Shown piece after piece: positions 1 to 11,152 of a stretch of DNA of 64,000 nucleotides. The notes beneath the pieces are model-generated. The model did not search any database. It saw only the letters and a list, made by a program, of their open reading frames with translations, and was not told where the DNA came from. This stretch comes from Rehmannia glutinosa. Lineage: Eukaryota > Streptophyta > Magnoliopsida > Lamiales > Orobanchaceae. The translations under genes were made by a program, and so were the position numbers. Each line of letters starts with the position of its first letter. Within the stretch, counting starts at the first letter, position 1. The stretch covers positions 62,001 through 126,000 of the forward strand of contig JABTTQ020002203.1 in NCBI GenBank assembly GCA_016081115.2. The letters run 5' to 3'.

Positions 1-640
1 AATACCGCAAATTGGGAGAAACTAATTACGTGCATGGGATATCTCCGAAAAAGCAAAGATTGATGTTTGGAAAATATCCAAGGGTTTGGATGCTACCAAA
101 TTCGACCCTCAAGAAGTAAAGAGGTGGTACGAGTTTGGGGCTTTGGCCTCGTCTATACTACTTCACCAGGATTCCGGAGATCACAAAATTACCGAAGTGG
201 ATCCGGGGAAGTCAAGCATTTCTGAGTGTTGGTCCAACAATGACAACCTAAGACGAGGGGATACATTGGAGTTGTATTTCATAAGTGCGGCGAGCCAGGA
301 GTCCGTCGGAAAAGGTGGACATGAAGCCTTCCATTACATTAGGCCAAGACCGGATGAAAGAGCCTTCGGAAATATCAAGGAGGCAAGTTGGAGAAGAAGT
401 ACAATTGGCCATGACCTTCATCAAGATCGAGATCACAAGAAGGGCATGGGGATTGTGGGTCCTGTCTCACGAGAGATGGACAAAGTCAAGTTTCCGTTCA
501 AATTCTACCAGACCGGTGAACGGGTCATTCTGTTGAATACCATGACGGAAAAACTACAAGGTTCGCAGAAGATCATTGAAAAGAAAAGAAATCTTCTATG
601 GGAAAATAAGTCCGGGGAGTAAAAAAGAAACTGCGGAAAT
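1..640 (+). pseudogene. Broken, unrecognised coding relic
   Basis: An open frame runs from the ATG at 86 to 622 (178 codons), but coding-like text is spread over two frames. For example, RWYEFGALAS at about 130-160 is in the ORF frame, while the neighbouring PEITKLPKWIRG is in the next frame, so I infer at least one frameshift. The protein is polar with no signal peptide, membrane segment or zinc motif. The composition is less AT-rich than the flanks. Together with the promoter/poly(A)-like DNA just downstream, this would fit the 3' end of an old endogenous pararetrovirus (Caulimoviridae) or a retroelement. I cannot identify a family domain by eye, so the function is left open. The window edge cuts its 5' part. 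Confidence 0.3.
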
Positions 641-1019
641 ATTGTAACATGGCTCATATCGGCCATTGGGAACTTGGTCATGTCCCGAATGTCAAAAACA
701 GATGAACCGGAATTTGGCAAAGGATTCCGGCCAAAAGTCGATCGGAGAAGACCGGTGTGCGGAGAAGAAAAGTCACGAAGTATCCAAAGTTTGGGACCAC
801 CAAAAAGTAGATTCCCAACAAAGCTAGTGGAGACATGTGACTCCAGACAGTAACAACCCACTTAGAAAAAGACGAAAAGTGGGTCCATGAAAGATGCCGT
901 CCAACGTATTACAAGACAAAGGACGAGTCGCCAGGATTTGGAAGTTTGCATAAAGAACCGGATACTGCAAGATGGGGCGATCCATGTGAAGAAAAGAAAA
1001 GGCCAACTAATTCTTCAAG

Positions 1020-1360
1020 TGGAAGCAAGCAATAATTCAAGAGTATGATGTAAGCAAAGTGATGTTTTACATTTCAACAAGGGTTGAAGTCCGAAATTGA
1101 AATCCGGACTTACATCTATTTAAACCAGAGTTTGAAGAAAGCCGAGGACATCGAAAATTATCCTAAGTCTTCTACAATAAAAATTCTTCCGTAATATTGA
1201 GTGTTTAGAATTTGAGAGTGTTTTCGGTTTTAGAGTTTAGTTTTTAATTTTATGTACAAGAGTGTAATAGCCTTTATGAGAGGCTAAAATGGTTTTCTCC
1301 TCCCAAAAGGAGATTCGATGTAATAAATTTTTCTTTAAGTTCTTAATAAAATAAAAGGCC
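1020..1360 (+). promoter_or_regulatory. Promoter and poly(A)-like block downstream of the relic
   Basis: A TATA-like TATTTAAA lies at 1117-1124. Just upstream is a short inverted repeat, GTCCG...CGGAC (about 1089-1109). AATAAA-type signals follow at about 1172, 1320 and 1346, with a hairpin-like cctttatgag/gaggctaaaa stretch between them. A TATA box followed within about 250 bp by poly(A) signals is how LTRs and plant pararetrovirus intergenic regions are built. No terminal repeat or primer-binding site could be found to decide between them. Confidence 0.3.
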
Positions 1361-2714
1361 ATTTTGTTCAACATGTGTTCATAATGTACTATTGATTCAT
1401 CCCTTTGAAGAATTACTTTTACGCCTTGGTAGTAGGAAACGAACCAATTTGTCTGGCCGAGCTGAATTTTACAAGGAGTCGGATAACTTGCAGATCATCT
1501 TCCCGAGGTGAGGTTGAACAGTGAGGAGCTGTTTGTCAAACGACCGGGGCGATGAATTTTCCGATTGGTGGTGTTGCGAACCACTTAACCCTTGGTCTTT
1601 CTTTGGTCAAAAGAGGTATGAATTTTAAGGGATTTATTAATTTTACGGAAGCATGTTGGGCCACGATATGGTCGTAATGGACTATTTCCATTTTCACCGT
1701 AAACCTTGGTTTGGAACCGATAACATAGAATCGAACATCTTTTAAAATTCTATGACTGTTAAGTTTATCTACTGAAACCCGACATGATCTTTTAAAACCT
1801 CCGTATGGAGACCGGATCTAAATAGGTGTAACAATGCCACGAATGAAACAGAAATAGAAAGCGAAAAGTGTTCGTATTCGTGAAACTGCAGTACGAATTA
1901 ATCATATTTCCTTATTCTTATAAAGGGTATAATGGGAACTTCAAAGGTGCATATTTGAATCCTTTTAATAAGGATGGCTATAGTTGTAAATCAAACTTGA
2001 AATAAGGCCGTTTCGAACATACCCCATTTCTTTTCCCGTCTGGTTTGACAAGTTGCAAGATATAAGTGGTGATAATTGGTTAATTTCTAATTGATTATAA
2101 TTTGACTACTACTTTTAATTTATTTATTTATTGTTTCTTCAGACATTCATTTCAATTTTGACCAAAATTGTGTATTTTTTTACGGGGATTGGTGACTAGT
2201 GCTAGTGGACAATCGATGGGTCTTAAGAATTATAGGAATTTTGGTAATTTGATTTAAAAATTGATACGCCAATCACCAAAATAGACACGTAAAATCGAGA
2301 TTGCAACGCTTAATTATAATTTTTCAAAATTTTAAAATGTTTGTATCTCACCTGCTACAGTCAGCAATTTCCGATAAAATTATATAATTTCAATCAAAAT
2401 CAGAAGAAATGTCCAAAATTTTATTAGACTAAAATTGGAAGGTGACTATTCTGAGGACTAAATCTCTAATTAATCTAAGTTAGATGACCAGTAAAATTAT
2501 TTTTCCATTATTTTTGATATAGTTTATAATTATATTTATTTTGTTCACTGGATCATTATAAAATTCACAAGATCCATCCTTGTTCACAAGAAAGTGCTAC
2601 CCTTTTGCTACTTTGACTACAAAGCTGGCTGTTTCTCTCTTCAATGCACTGTTCTCAAAATTAGTCTTTTTTTGGCTAACGTTTTTCCCTGGTATTTCTT
2701 CACACTTTTGGTTA
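1361..2714. other. Non-coding stretch, no feature recognised
   Basis: I see no gene. The first 400 bp have mixed composition and could still belong to the leader of the element at the left edge. From about 1900 the sequence is ordinary AT-rich intergenic DNA. Confidence 0.5.
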
Positions 2715-3565
2715 TAGCAATATAGGGTTATTTAACTGTTTATGGTATTTCTCAGATTTTTTTGTAAATGTGTTGTGGTTTTTCGGGATGTTGAAAATTT
2801 ATGTGTTGGCGCTATTTGTATTAGCGTCCATATGCCTGCCGCTACTACTAATAGCGCCCAAACCCATTTTTTATTTTTTAACCCATTTTTTATTTTTTTT
2901 TAAATTTCTGACACCCTTGGCGCTAGTTTGACTAGCGCCCACTGCAGAAAAGATGGGAAACTAGCGCCCAAGCCCAATTATCTTTTTTTTTTTTTTTGCG
3001 TTTTATATTGTTTTGGTATTTGACAATATTTTCCATACACTGTTTCTTTCTCTTGGTGGACTCAGTAAAATATCTAGTGCTTGTTTGGGAGCACTTTTGA
3101 AATCGACTTTTGGATCTAAAAGTTCATTTCAATAAATTTTCATGTTTGGTGGTTATTTTGGAATGGACTTTTGGATGTCACTCCTCAAAAAAAGTCCATT
3201 CTAGAGAAGTGAGAATGAGATCTTTTTAAAAGTCCATTCTAGATAAGTCATTTAGAAAATGGACTTTTCCATAAAATCTTCACAAACAAGCACCTAATTC
3301 CTAACTAGGTGTATAAATGAACCTAATTCCATAAGTCCAACAACTTCCATCTTTTTTGCAATGAGCGCTAGTTTGACTAGCGGTAGGGGTGTCAGAAATT
3401 TAAAAAAAAAAATTGGTTTTGGGCGCTATTGGTAGTAGCGGCAAGCACATGGGCGCTAATACAAATAGCGCCAACACTTAAATTATTAACACCCCGAAAA
3501 ACCATAATACATTTACAAAAAAATATGAGAAACACCATAAACAGTTAAATAACCCTAGCAATATA
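2715..3565. mobile_element. Mutator-like MITE with 10-bp TSD
   Basis: The element is 2725-3555 (831 bp). It is bounded by the exact direct repeat TAGCAATATA at 2715-2724 and 3556-3565. Its ends are inverted repeats of about 225 bp beginning GGGTTATTTAACTG. A 9-11 bp TSD and long TIRs starting with G are the hallmarks of Mutator-like elements. No transposase is present, so it is non-autonomous. Each TIR carries short palindromes of the form GGCGCTA...TAGCGCC. A second MITE (3077-3293) sits in the middle. Confidence 0.85.
3074..3296. mobile_element. Small nested MITE, PIF/Harbinger-like
   Basis: The 217-bp element 3077-3293 starts GTGCTTGTTTGGGAG and ends CACAAACAAGCAC, giving 11-bp perfect terminal inverted repeats. 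CTA flanks it on both sides (3074-3076 and 3294-3296), the 3-bp duplication expected of PIF/Harbinger-type MITEs (usually TWA, so CTA is slightly off). The interior holds further inverted copies of AAAGTCCATTCTAGA-like words. It lies inside the Mutator-like MITE and is therefore younger. Confidence 0.65.
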
Positions 3566-4820
3566 CCACTAAGTTGGAAAGAGAAAAAGATACAAATACT
3601 ATTCTTATATAGTTTACAGAGGTAGCTGGTGAAATTGTTGTCCTAATTAAACTATCAAATGAATAGTTTGGAAATTTACAAGCATGCATCATTTTCCAAG
3701 ATCTAATTACTATGTGATTTTTCCTCCAAGCTGGTAAATAGCTTTCTCTATATTTGATTTGTAATGCTAAATTTTCTTTAATTACTATGGAATTTGGGGG
3801 ATGTTGTTGGGCTGCGAAATATTATTGAACCCAAAGAAGGAGACTGTGGGAGTGGTGGAGAATTGAGCGGGATTAGAAGCTTTTCAGCAGTCGTTAAGGA
3901 ACTCTCCAAACACTTCATGGTGAGTTGGTGACCACATTTGAAAACCAATTGAATATGTTTCCAATTTCTTGTCTGTTTTTTTCTTCTATATTTCTTTTCT
4001 GGTTTTTTCTCAGTTGCATTATCCTATATACTAATACGGAATTTGCCCCTGAGATTTAGTCTATTTACAAAAAAATCTAGTTGTTTTTCAAAATTACAAA
4101 TATTTTATTAAGATTTGTATTTACCTAATAAGACTCTAAAAGCTGTTGGACTTTTTACTTTGTTTCCGTAGAAAAAATAGTTTTTAGTCATTCTCGAGTT
4201 CAAATGTCCAATTTACCATTTTTTCATTTATGGAGAAGTTACATAACTTGGTACAACTCGAGTTCCAAATTACATGACTCAGACAGAGTTATGTAAATAG
4301 GTACCGAGTTATGTACCACATCAATATTTTGGAAAATGGCAAATAATACACCAGAGAATCCACGAAGGATATGACTGTCAGTTTTAATCAAAATGGCTAA
4401 AAAAATATGTTTTTGAAAATTTGTCACTATTTTTCATTTCCAGGCCTATAATTAGAATAAATCTCAAGGGTAGTTTCTATAATAAACCCTACTAATAATG
4501 AAAGTACTTTCAGATCATCCCGAACTATTTTGCAATGGAGACAGGAATAACAAGAAAAAGTGCTATAAACCTGCAAAATGCCCACAGGGAAAAATGGCGA
4601 GTTGAGATAAGTATCACGACGGGCGGATTTGCATGACGAGGGCATGGAAGGCTTTTCGAGAAGCAAATGAGCTGATTGTTGGAACCAAATTTGGGTTTTG
4701 AGTTTGATGCAATTTCTGGTAATTTGGTTCGAAAGAGGGATTGAAAGATTTTAATCAAGAGACGAAGGGGAGGCCGCGTAAGTTGTGAGGAAATTTTTAA
4801 TATGTAGCCTAATTAAGTAA
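3566..4820. other. Non-coding stretch, no gene recognised
   Basis: AT-rich. Around 4226-4318 the words GAGTTATGTA/TACATAACT recur several times in both directions, making a weak imperfect inverted repeat. No coding or RNA gene was recognised. Confidence 0.4.
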
Positions 4821-4944
4821 ATTAACCGAGGGAAAAATTAGGGTATTGAGAAAAGATGGTATCTTCTCTCTCCTCCCAAACCTCCATGGCCGACGCATCT
4901 TGATCTTCTTCATGGAGCTCGATTTTTCTCTTTTTCCGTAAATT

Positions 4945-6647
4945 ATGAAATCTCATGATTCTCCTATCCCTGCTCCTAGGGTTTCTCCAAACCCTAATTA
5001 TGCATCTCTTGATCCTCCTACACAAATATTTCGCATCGCTACAAGAATTAATCAAGAAAATCAAGATCTGTTACATTCTACATGTTTTTCTCAAATTTTA
5101 GATCATCCTATTGATCATGCTTCCAAGATTGTCAAGAACCATCCAAAAATGGATCCATTTTCAAGAAACGTAGGAAGAAATCTTTTGCAGAAAACGGTGC
5201 TCTCGGGAAGGATACAATTCGATTAAGAAAGGAGATTTTTATTTCGTAACAATAGATGAAGAGATTTATCATTAACGTACAACGAGTTACGAGATTCATT
5301 AATCGGACGACTCCTACTTCCAAAAGGGGCAAAGCCATGCACGTTAGAGACGCTCAAATTGAAATTGCATGTCGTTTGGAGAATTCAACATGTTTGGCGA
5401 TTGGTACCACTAGGTAAGGGTTATTTTAGTTTACAATTTAATGATATAGTCGACCATAATCGTGCTTTCGTTAAAGCTTCATGGAATTTAAATCCGGATA
5501 CAATCCGCATCACTAATTGAATCCGGATTTTAATCCTTATAAAATTAATACGTATATGACACAAGTTTGGGTTCGGATTTATGAACTAAGTATCGAGTAT
5601 TGGCATCCCTCTTTGATTACGAAGATTGCAAGTGTGATAGGTACTCGATCCAAATTGATGGTCGTCGTTATTCGGGGGAGGTGAGATATTTTGTTAAGTG
5701 TTAGTGGAACTTGATTTAAATAAATCTCTTGAGGAATTTATTATGGTTGAAAGGGTGGGACATTGCTCTGTTGTTTCGATCGATTATGAGAATTTGCGGA
5801 TTTTGCGTTAATTGTCGATTATTTGGGCATCATATTATGAAGTGTCGCCATCAAGATGAGACAAAAAGAGCGACATTGTTCGACTAATAAGAATTCGGTT
5901 CGTGGGACGATCATGTCATTAGAACGAGGAATCGTAATAAGATTCCGGCTAACAAGGGTAAGGAAGTAGTTTCGGAAACTTAGGTTCAAGTTAATTCCCG
6001 CAAAGGAGTACGGCCCTAAGGAGGGTGGACCATCCCTTCTCGGTATTCAAATACATAATTCTTTTAACGTGTTGGGTGATACATCAGAGGATTTGCATGA
6101 AGAGAATGAGCCCTCACATGTCCCTGCAGATGAGAGCCTCAAAGGTTCGAATGTCAATCCTGATAGGACTATGGTTCTTTATCAATCACCAGAACGAAGT
6201 TCGGTTATTGTTCATGAGGACACGATGACTGCACCAAATTTAGATGAAAAGAGTCAAGCGGATCTCCACAGTGCCATGAAAGTTGTATCTAGAAATCATC
6301 CGCTTAATGATTATGTCCTTAGCTCTAACGTTCAGTTAGAGGAAGCAATGACTGCATTAACACAAAAGCATTGGTCTGATATGCTGGATGAAGAAGAACA
6401 AGATGAATCGGAAGCTTTAAAGACCAAGCTAGGCAACTCCTCAACTACTCAACTTGTTATTCACTCATGTGCTCCCTCAGAAGCTATGAAGGCTCTGGAA
6501 ATTGCGGCTCGAGGATCCTGGGCCGACATTCCACAAGCTACATCAGACCATCAAGATGATACTCGAGCACGTACAAAAAATACAAATGACAATATCACTC
6601 GAAAATCCTTGAGACATAAACGCCCTTCATTTAAACTGCGCCATTAA
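4945..6647 (+). pseudogene. LINE-type ORF1 relic (DUF4283 + zinc knuckle)
   Basis: From the ATG at 4945 a frame runs to 5224. After a frameshift a second frame (about 5275-5510) reads LIGRLLLPKG, then KGYFSLQFND and AFVKASWNLNPDTIR, the pattern of the DUF4283 domain of plant L1-type ORF1 proteins. A third stretch reads VWVRIYELSIEYWHP, and at about 5790-5850 CVNCRLFGHHIMKC gives a CX2CX4HX4C zinc knuckle. An open C-terminal tail (6069-6647, 192 codons, acidic and Ser/Thr-rich) follows with its own stop. ORF1 proteins bind the LINE RNA. No endonuclease or reverse transcriptase follows, so this is a truncated or ORF1-only copy. At least three frameshifts or stops make it non-functional. A T-rich tail follows to about 6755. 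Family assignment is fairly sure; the element's exact ends are not. Confidence 0.7.
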
Positions 6648-6772
6648 GTTATTTTGTTTTTTCCTGAAATTTTACATTATTTTTCCTTTGCTACCTGATC
6701 GGCTTGTGATCAGGACCTTTTTCTTTCTTTTTATATATTTTTATTTATTTAAAAAGAATGTGGAATCTCTGT

Positions 6773-6945
6773 TTCATTGTTCTGAAAAGCGCGAGAACTA
6801 GGCGGACGGCAGACTGGGGCGAGCCTAGGCAGGGTTAGGTGGGACTTAATCGGAAAAATAATGTAGGCGGACAATGGGAGCCTAGCGCCTAGACGACGAT
6901 GATTAATCAGGGATAGACTGGAATTTTTAGAACACTGTCTGTAAT
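6773..6945. mobile_element. Short repeat with GCCTAGGCG-type core and inverted ends
   Basis: The ends CATTGTTCTGAAAA (left) and TTTTAGAACACTG (right) are inverted repeats with two mismatches. The core is much more GC-rich than its surroundings and repeats GCCTAG/CTAGGCG words. This matches a short interspersed repeat common in dicot genomes. I cannot decide between MITE and SINE from one copy, and no clear TSD was seen. Confidence 0.5.
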
Positions 6946-7736
6946 CGATTGAATCGTGTTTTGTCATTTGAATTTTTAATCTGTGGCATAACTAAGTAAA
7001 TTATGTAGCCGATGATTAATTTGGTTTTATTTCCATCTTTTTTTTATGTGTTCATCTTTTTTTATGTTTTCAGCATTTGCAAAAGTGAAAATTTATTGGA
7101 TTTTTTTGGCTCGTTTTATATTTTCATTAACAATAACTTTTAGCAATTTCTTGAGTAAAAATAATTTTAATATTTTTTTGTGTCAAATGAGAAGTAAATT
7201 ACATGTTTATAATATTATATTTAAAACTGACACTATTTATTTGTTGTATTCGGCATGTGAAATATTAGTAACTTTGGTATATAGGATTAATTTTGACAAA
7301 GAAAAAATGTAAACAAGTGAAATAATTTTGATGAAAATAGATAATAAAGAAAATGCTGGAAATTTTCGAAGAAAAATAGTTTTTAACCCTTGTAATAGTT
7401 AAAATCAATTTTATTTTTGACACTTTCAATAGTAAATGGTAAATATTTTGTGGTAAAAGGTCATATTTATGCTTATAAAACTATGATTTGTTTCTCACAT
7501 TTGAAAAATACTCAAAAACACAAACACTATTCATATACCTCTATGAAACATATACATTTCTGTTAGGATGACGTACACATATCGGATATGGATACAGATA
7601 CGGATACGGATACGGGTACATGGATACATCTACAAATGGAAAGAGATAGAATTTATTTTATCGATAATATTTTCAGCATGTTTTTTGTGTGTCCATGTGA
7701 ATTTTTCATATTTGAGTATTTATGAAATTTTAGTTT
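6946..7736. other. AT-rich spacer with a GGATAC microsatellite
   Basis: No gene is visible. At about 7581-7625 a degenerate hexamer GGATAC/GGATAT is repeated about seven times. The truncated LTR begins directly after this block at 7737. Confidence 0.5.
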
Positions 7737-10700
7737 TGTCACGCCCCAAACGGGACGCGACGACGATCCACAACTTAAATACAAATAACCAAACAGTCTA
7801 GACGAATATCATCGAGAACCCAATGAAACAGAGTCAAAATAGCAGCGGAAATAAAATAACAAGTACAACTTACAGTCCACAATCCATAATCCAAATTACA
7901 TCCTCGAAAATCAACCAACGATAACAACTTAAAAGTCAAAGGGTCCTACGCCCGCCCTTGATTTACAAACTGGAATGAAAAGAAAATAGAATAGTCCAAC
8001 AACAATCACAAGGAACGAGTCCATCAACAACAAGAAGTAGTAAATCCAACAAGCGGAGTACAAAGGCTCAATCAAGGCCGGTTCAAAGATCTTCAACGAA
8101 GTCCTCATCTAAAGGTTAGAAAACAGGTGGGATGAGACAGAAATCTCGAGTGGATGGGGTGATCGTGTACAAGTGTGGCGATATATAGTTAATGCAAGAA
8201 AATGAGTTATATTAAAACGCGTGAGTATGATGCATGAATTCACACACGATCCACAAGCGTCGTGATAAATATATTTAAATAATATACTTATACGATTCAA
8301 GAAAAGCAGTTCATGGTCACACAGGCACTATGTGATTGATCAAGACAGGTAGGATTGCGTGCGGAAATGTAACGCCAATCCCATGCAAGCGAGATAATGG
8401 TTGCGACGGATTTGTAGCGCCAACCAATGCAAAACAAGTAGCGGTTGCATACGGATTTCTAGCGCCAACCAAGCGGGTCCGATAACTCCAGAATCGTGTG
8501 GATCGACAACGATTCCTTCGTTCTTCCTTGTAACTCGCCGCGCAAGATGGTCCAAGACCTGTCACCTTATCGCTCCATAGGCAAAGACAAATCCACGAGA
8601 GCTAGCTAGGCTTAGGATTGTCATAATCATGATTATACCTCAAGTACTACGACACTGCTTCCCTTGGACAAACTTCGTCCCTCGGTTGCGGGATTAGGAC
8701 AATGGGTAGGAAGAGTGGAATAGCAGCCGAGCTGCCGGTTCCATCCCCGACGTATCAATTCCGTGTGAGCTCGACACACCAAGTTGACAAAAGCAGAAAG
8801 TAAATACAAGTTCAGGTAGTCAACCAGCAATGAGTATTATTGATTGGGAAGCGATTCAGGAGAATTTTGAAACGCGAGTGGCAATTATGGCGTTGGTGGA
8901 GTTTTTGGATGAAGATGATTATCGGAAGGATAAGCAACCTTAGATATCTTGAAAGATTAGGTGGAACATAAGTCCCGATATAGATTCAACATCGCAAAGG
9001 CGAGGAAGTCGCTCCGCGATCGGGTATTAATCGGTCAATCGGTCCGATAAGTCAACGGTTTTTTTTTTGGGAAAATAAAATATTTTAATTAAATCTCCAA
9101 GTCAGAGGGTCCAGGGCTATTTTAGTAAAAGGAAAAATAATTTGAGTTAGGTCCTTTATAAAAGAAAAATTACAATTTAGCCCCGTTTTGTAAAAACCAA
9201 AACGTTTGGGGTTAAAAATTGAATAAATAAATATCCCGACCTTGAAAAATTATGAGGTCAGTTCCTAAATTCTACAAATTGTCCAGAGATTCAGGTTTTT
9301 AAAGTTTTGAGGTCGAGGTTTTATAAAATTCTCACATTGGCCCCAAATTTGTAAAAATTGCTAATTCGGACCTTAAGTTTAAAATAATCGGAACTCACAA
9401 ACCGGAAGGGATTTTAATGTGATTCCAGTTGGAAAATGTCACTAAGGTTTGTAGGATATTGGGACAAAAGTAGTTTTTAAAAGAAATAAGTGTAGGTCCT
9501 TTAACTTTTGAAAATATCATTTTTGTCCCATTTTGAAATAATTGCCTTTAAGGCTTTTAGGGGTCCAATTGTTATGAAATTTGAACCTTGGGTCCAAAAT
9601 ATAATTAAGTTATAGTTAATTTAGTATTTCCAGGTGCATGGGATGCATAAGTCCTGGAAATTTCATTTGGTCCTCAAGTTTAGTATTTTACACATTAGTC
9701 CCTCAATTTTAGAAAATTTACTTTCCAAACCCTAAACACTTGGATTTTTGGAATACATTTGAAATATGTCATTTCCAGTACCTTAAGAATAAAATTTTCA
9801 AAATTTAAAGTTAAGGTCTGGTACAGTTTTAAAATTTGCAAAGTAGCCCTTAAACTTTCAAAATTTTACAATCTAGTCCTTGGGCTTTTAAAGGTTGATT
9901 TTATTTATCTTAAAACTCTTAAAACTTTATTAAAATGTCCAAAAGTCATTTTTGAACCTGAGTACAGTCCCAAAAATCGAAATTTGCAGAGGGGTCCTTT
10001 AACTTTTATTTTCTTGCAATTTAGTCCACTAATTTTCCATTTTTGCATTTTTAAGTTCAAAATTGAAATTTAATTAATTATGCTCGACTTTTCCAGGTTA
10101 TAAGTCATCCAAAATATGGATTTCAAAGATCATACACATGCATGTCCAATACATACAAGAATTCATCAAATATAACATTAAATTGTACATGCATGCACCT
10201 AAAATTTAATAAATAGCAATTTTGAGCAACTCTTGAGAATTTTCATGATTTGATACATAAAATTGACATGCAATACATAGATTATATATCTCAAGGCTCA
10301 TGATCAAAATTCTACATGCAATTTAATAAAAACACCTAGAAGTTGGAAAGTATTTTTCCACCTACCTTAAAATTGGAAAATTGTGAAATAAAAGGATAAA
10401 TTTCACAACTTTGAGGAGGTCACTTAGGTCAGCCCCTAAGTCAAGAAATATCAAAAATTTGGAGTTATAAAAATGAGAGAAAAATTAAGGAGAAAAAGAA
10501 GGAGATAAGAAAATTGGAAAGACTACACTTTACCTTGTGTAGTAGGTGATTTGAAACTAGTTGAAGCTTCAAATTTGGAAATTTTGGTTCAACTCCAAAA
10601 TCACCTAAGGTCAGCCCCTATTTCTCAAAAATGAAAAAGGGGTGTTAAAATTTGAAAAAAATAGGAAGAAAAAGGAAGAAGGGCTCTAGTGTCCAATTCT

Positions 10701-11152
10701 TACCTTGTAGTCCAAATTTCTCTACTAGTTATTCTTCAAGTCTTCAATTTTCACCACCATGCATGCATGTCTCCAAGTGGTCTTCTAAGTACCTCAAAAT
10801 CCAAAATATAAACTTAAGTTAAAAGGAGAAGGTGATGAGTAGTAAGAATTTAAGTTGAATTGAGGAGTGAAATTTCTTACCTAATTAAGATAGTGGGGTA
10901 TTCGAATTTTTTGGTGTTTAAGTGGTAAGATTGTTTGTTTTGGATTAGATGTTTGAAGAAAGAATGTATGTTTGATGTTAGTAAGAAGATGTTCTTGCAT
11001 ATATGAATATGGGTTTAAAGATGTGAAGGACTTGTGTTTGAATATTTGAAGATGTGAAGAAGTGGTACTTGAAGATATGAAGAACTTATGTTGAAGATTT
11101 GAAGATGTGAAGAGTTGGTGTTTGAAGATGTGAATGATTTTGTGTTTGAATG
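7737..11152 (-). repeat. Truncated LTR of the 4.2-kb Tekay-type family
   Basis: It starts TGTCACGCCCCAAACGGGA and follows the LTRs at 15321 and 23187 for about 3.4 kb. Homology stops at about 11152, so some 800 bp that should lead to the TGTGAAGCCCC end (read on the minus strand) are missing. It differs from the two later LTRs more than they differ from each other, so it is an older or separate insertion. There is no internal region next to it and no TSD. A 104-codon ORF inside it (9759-10073) recurs in other copies but is AT-driven and antisense to the element. Confidence 0.85.

Noticed and set aside
4019..4060. Helitron 5' end (TCCTATATACTAATACGG)
   Set aside because: Only the tip resembles one; no matching 3' hairpin with CTRR found downstream before the LINE relic.
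7046..7312. 88-codon ORF
   Set aside because: AT-rich chance ORF, no motif or splice context.
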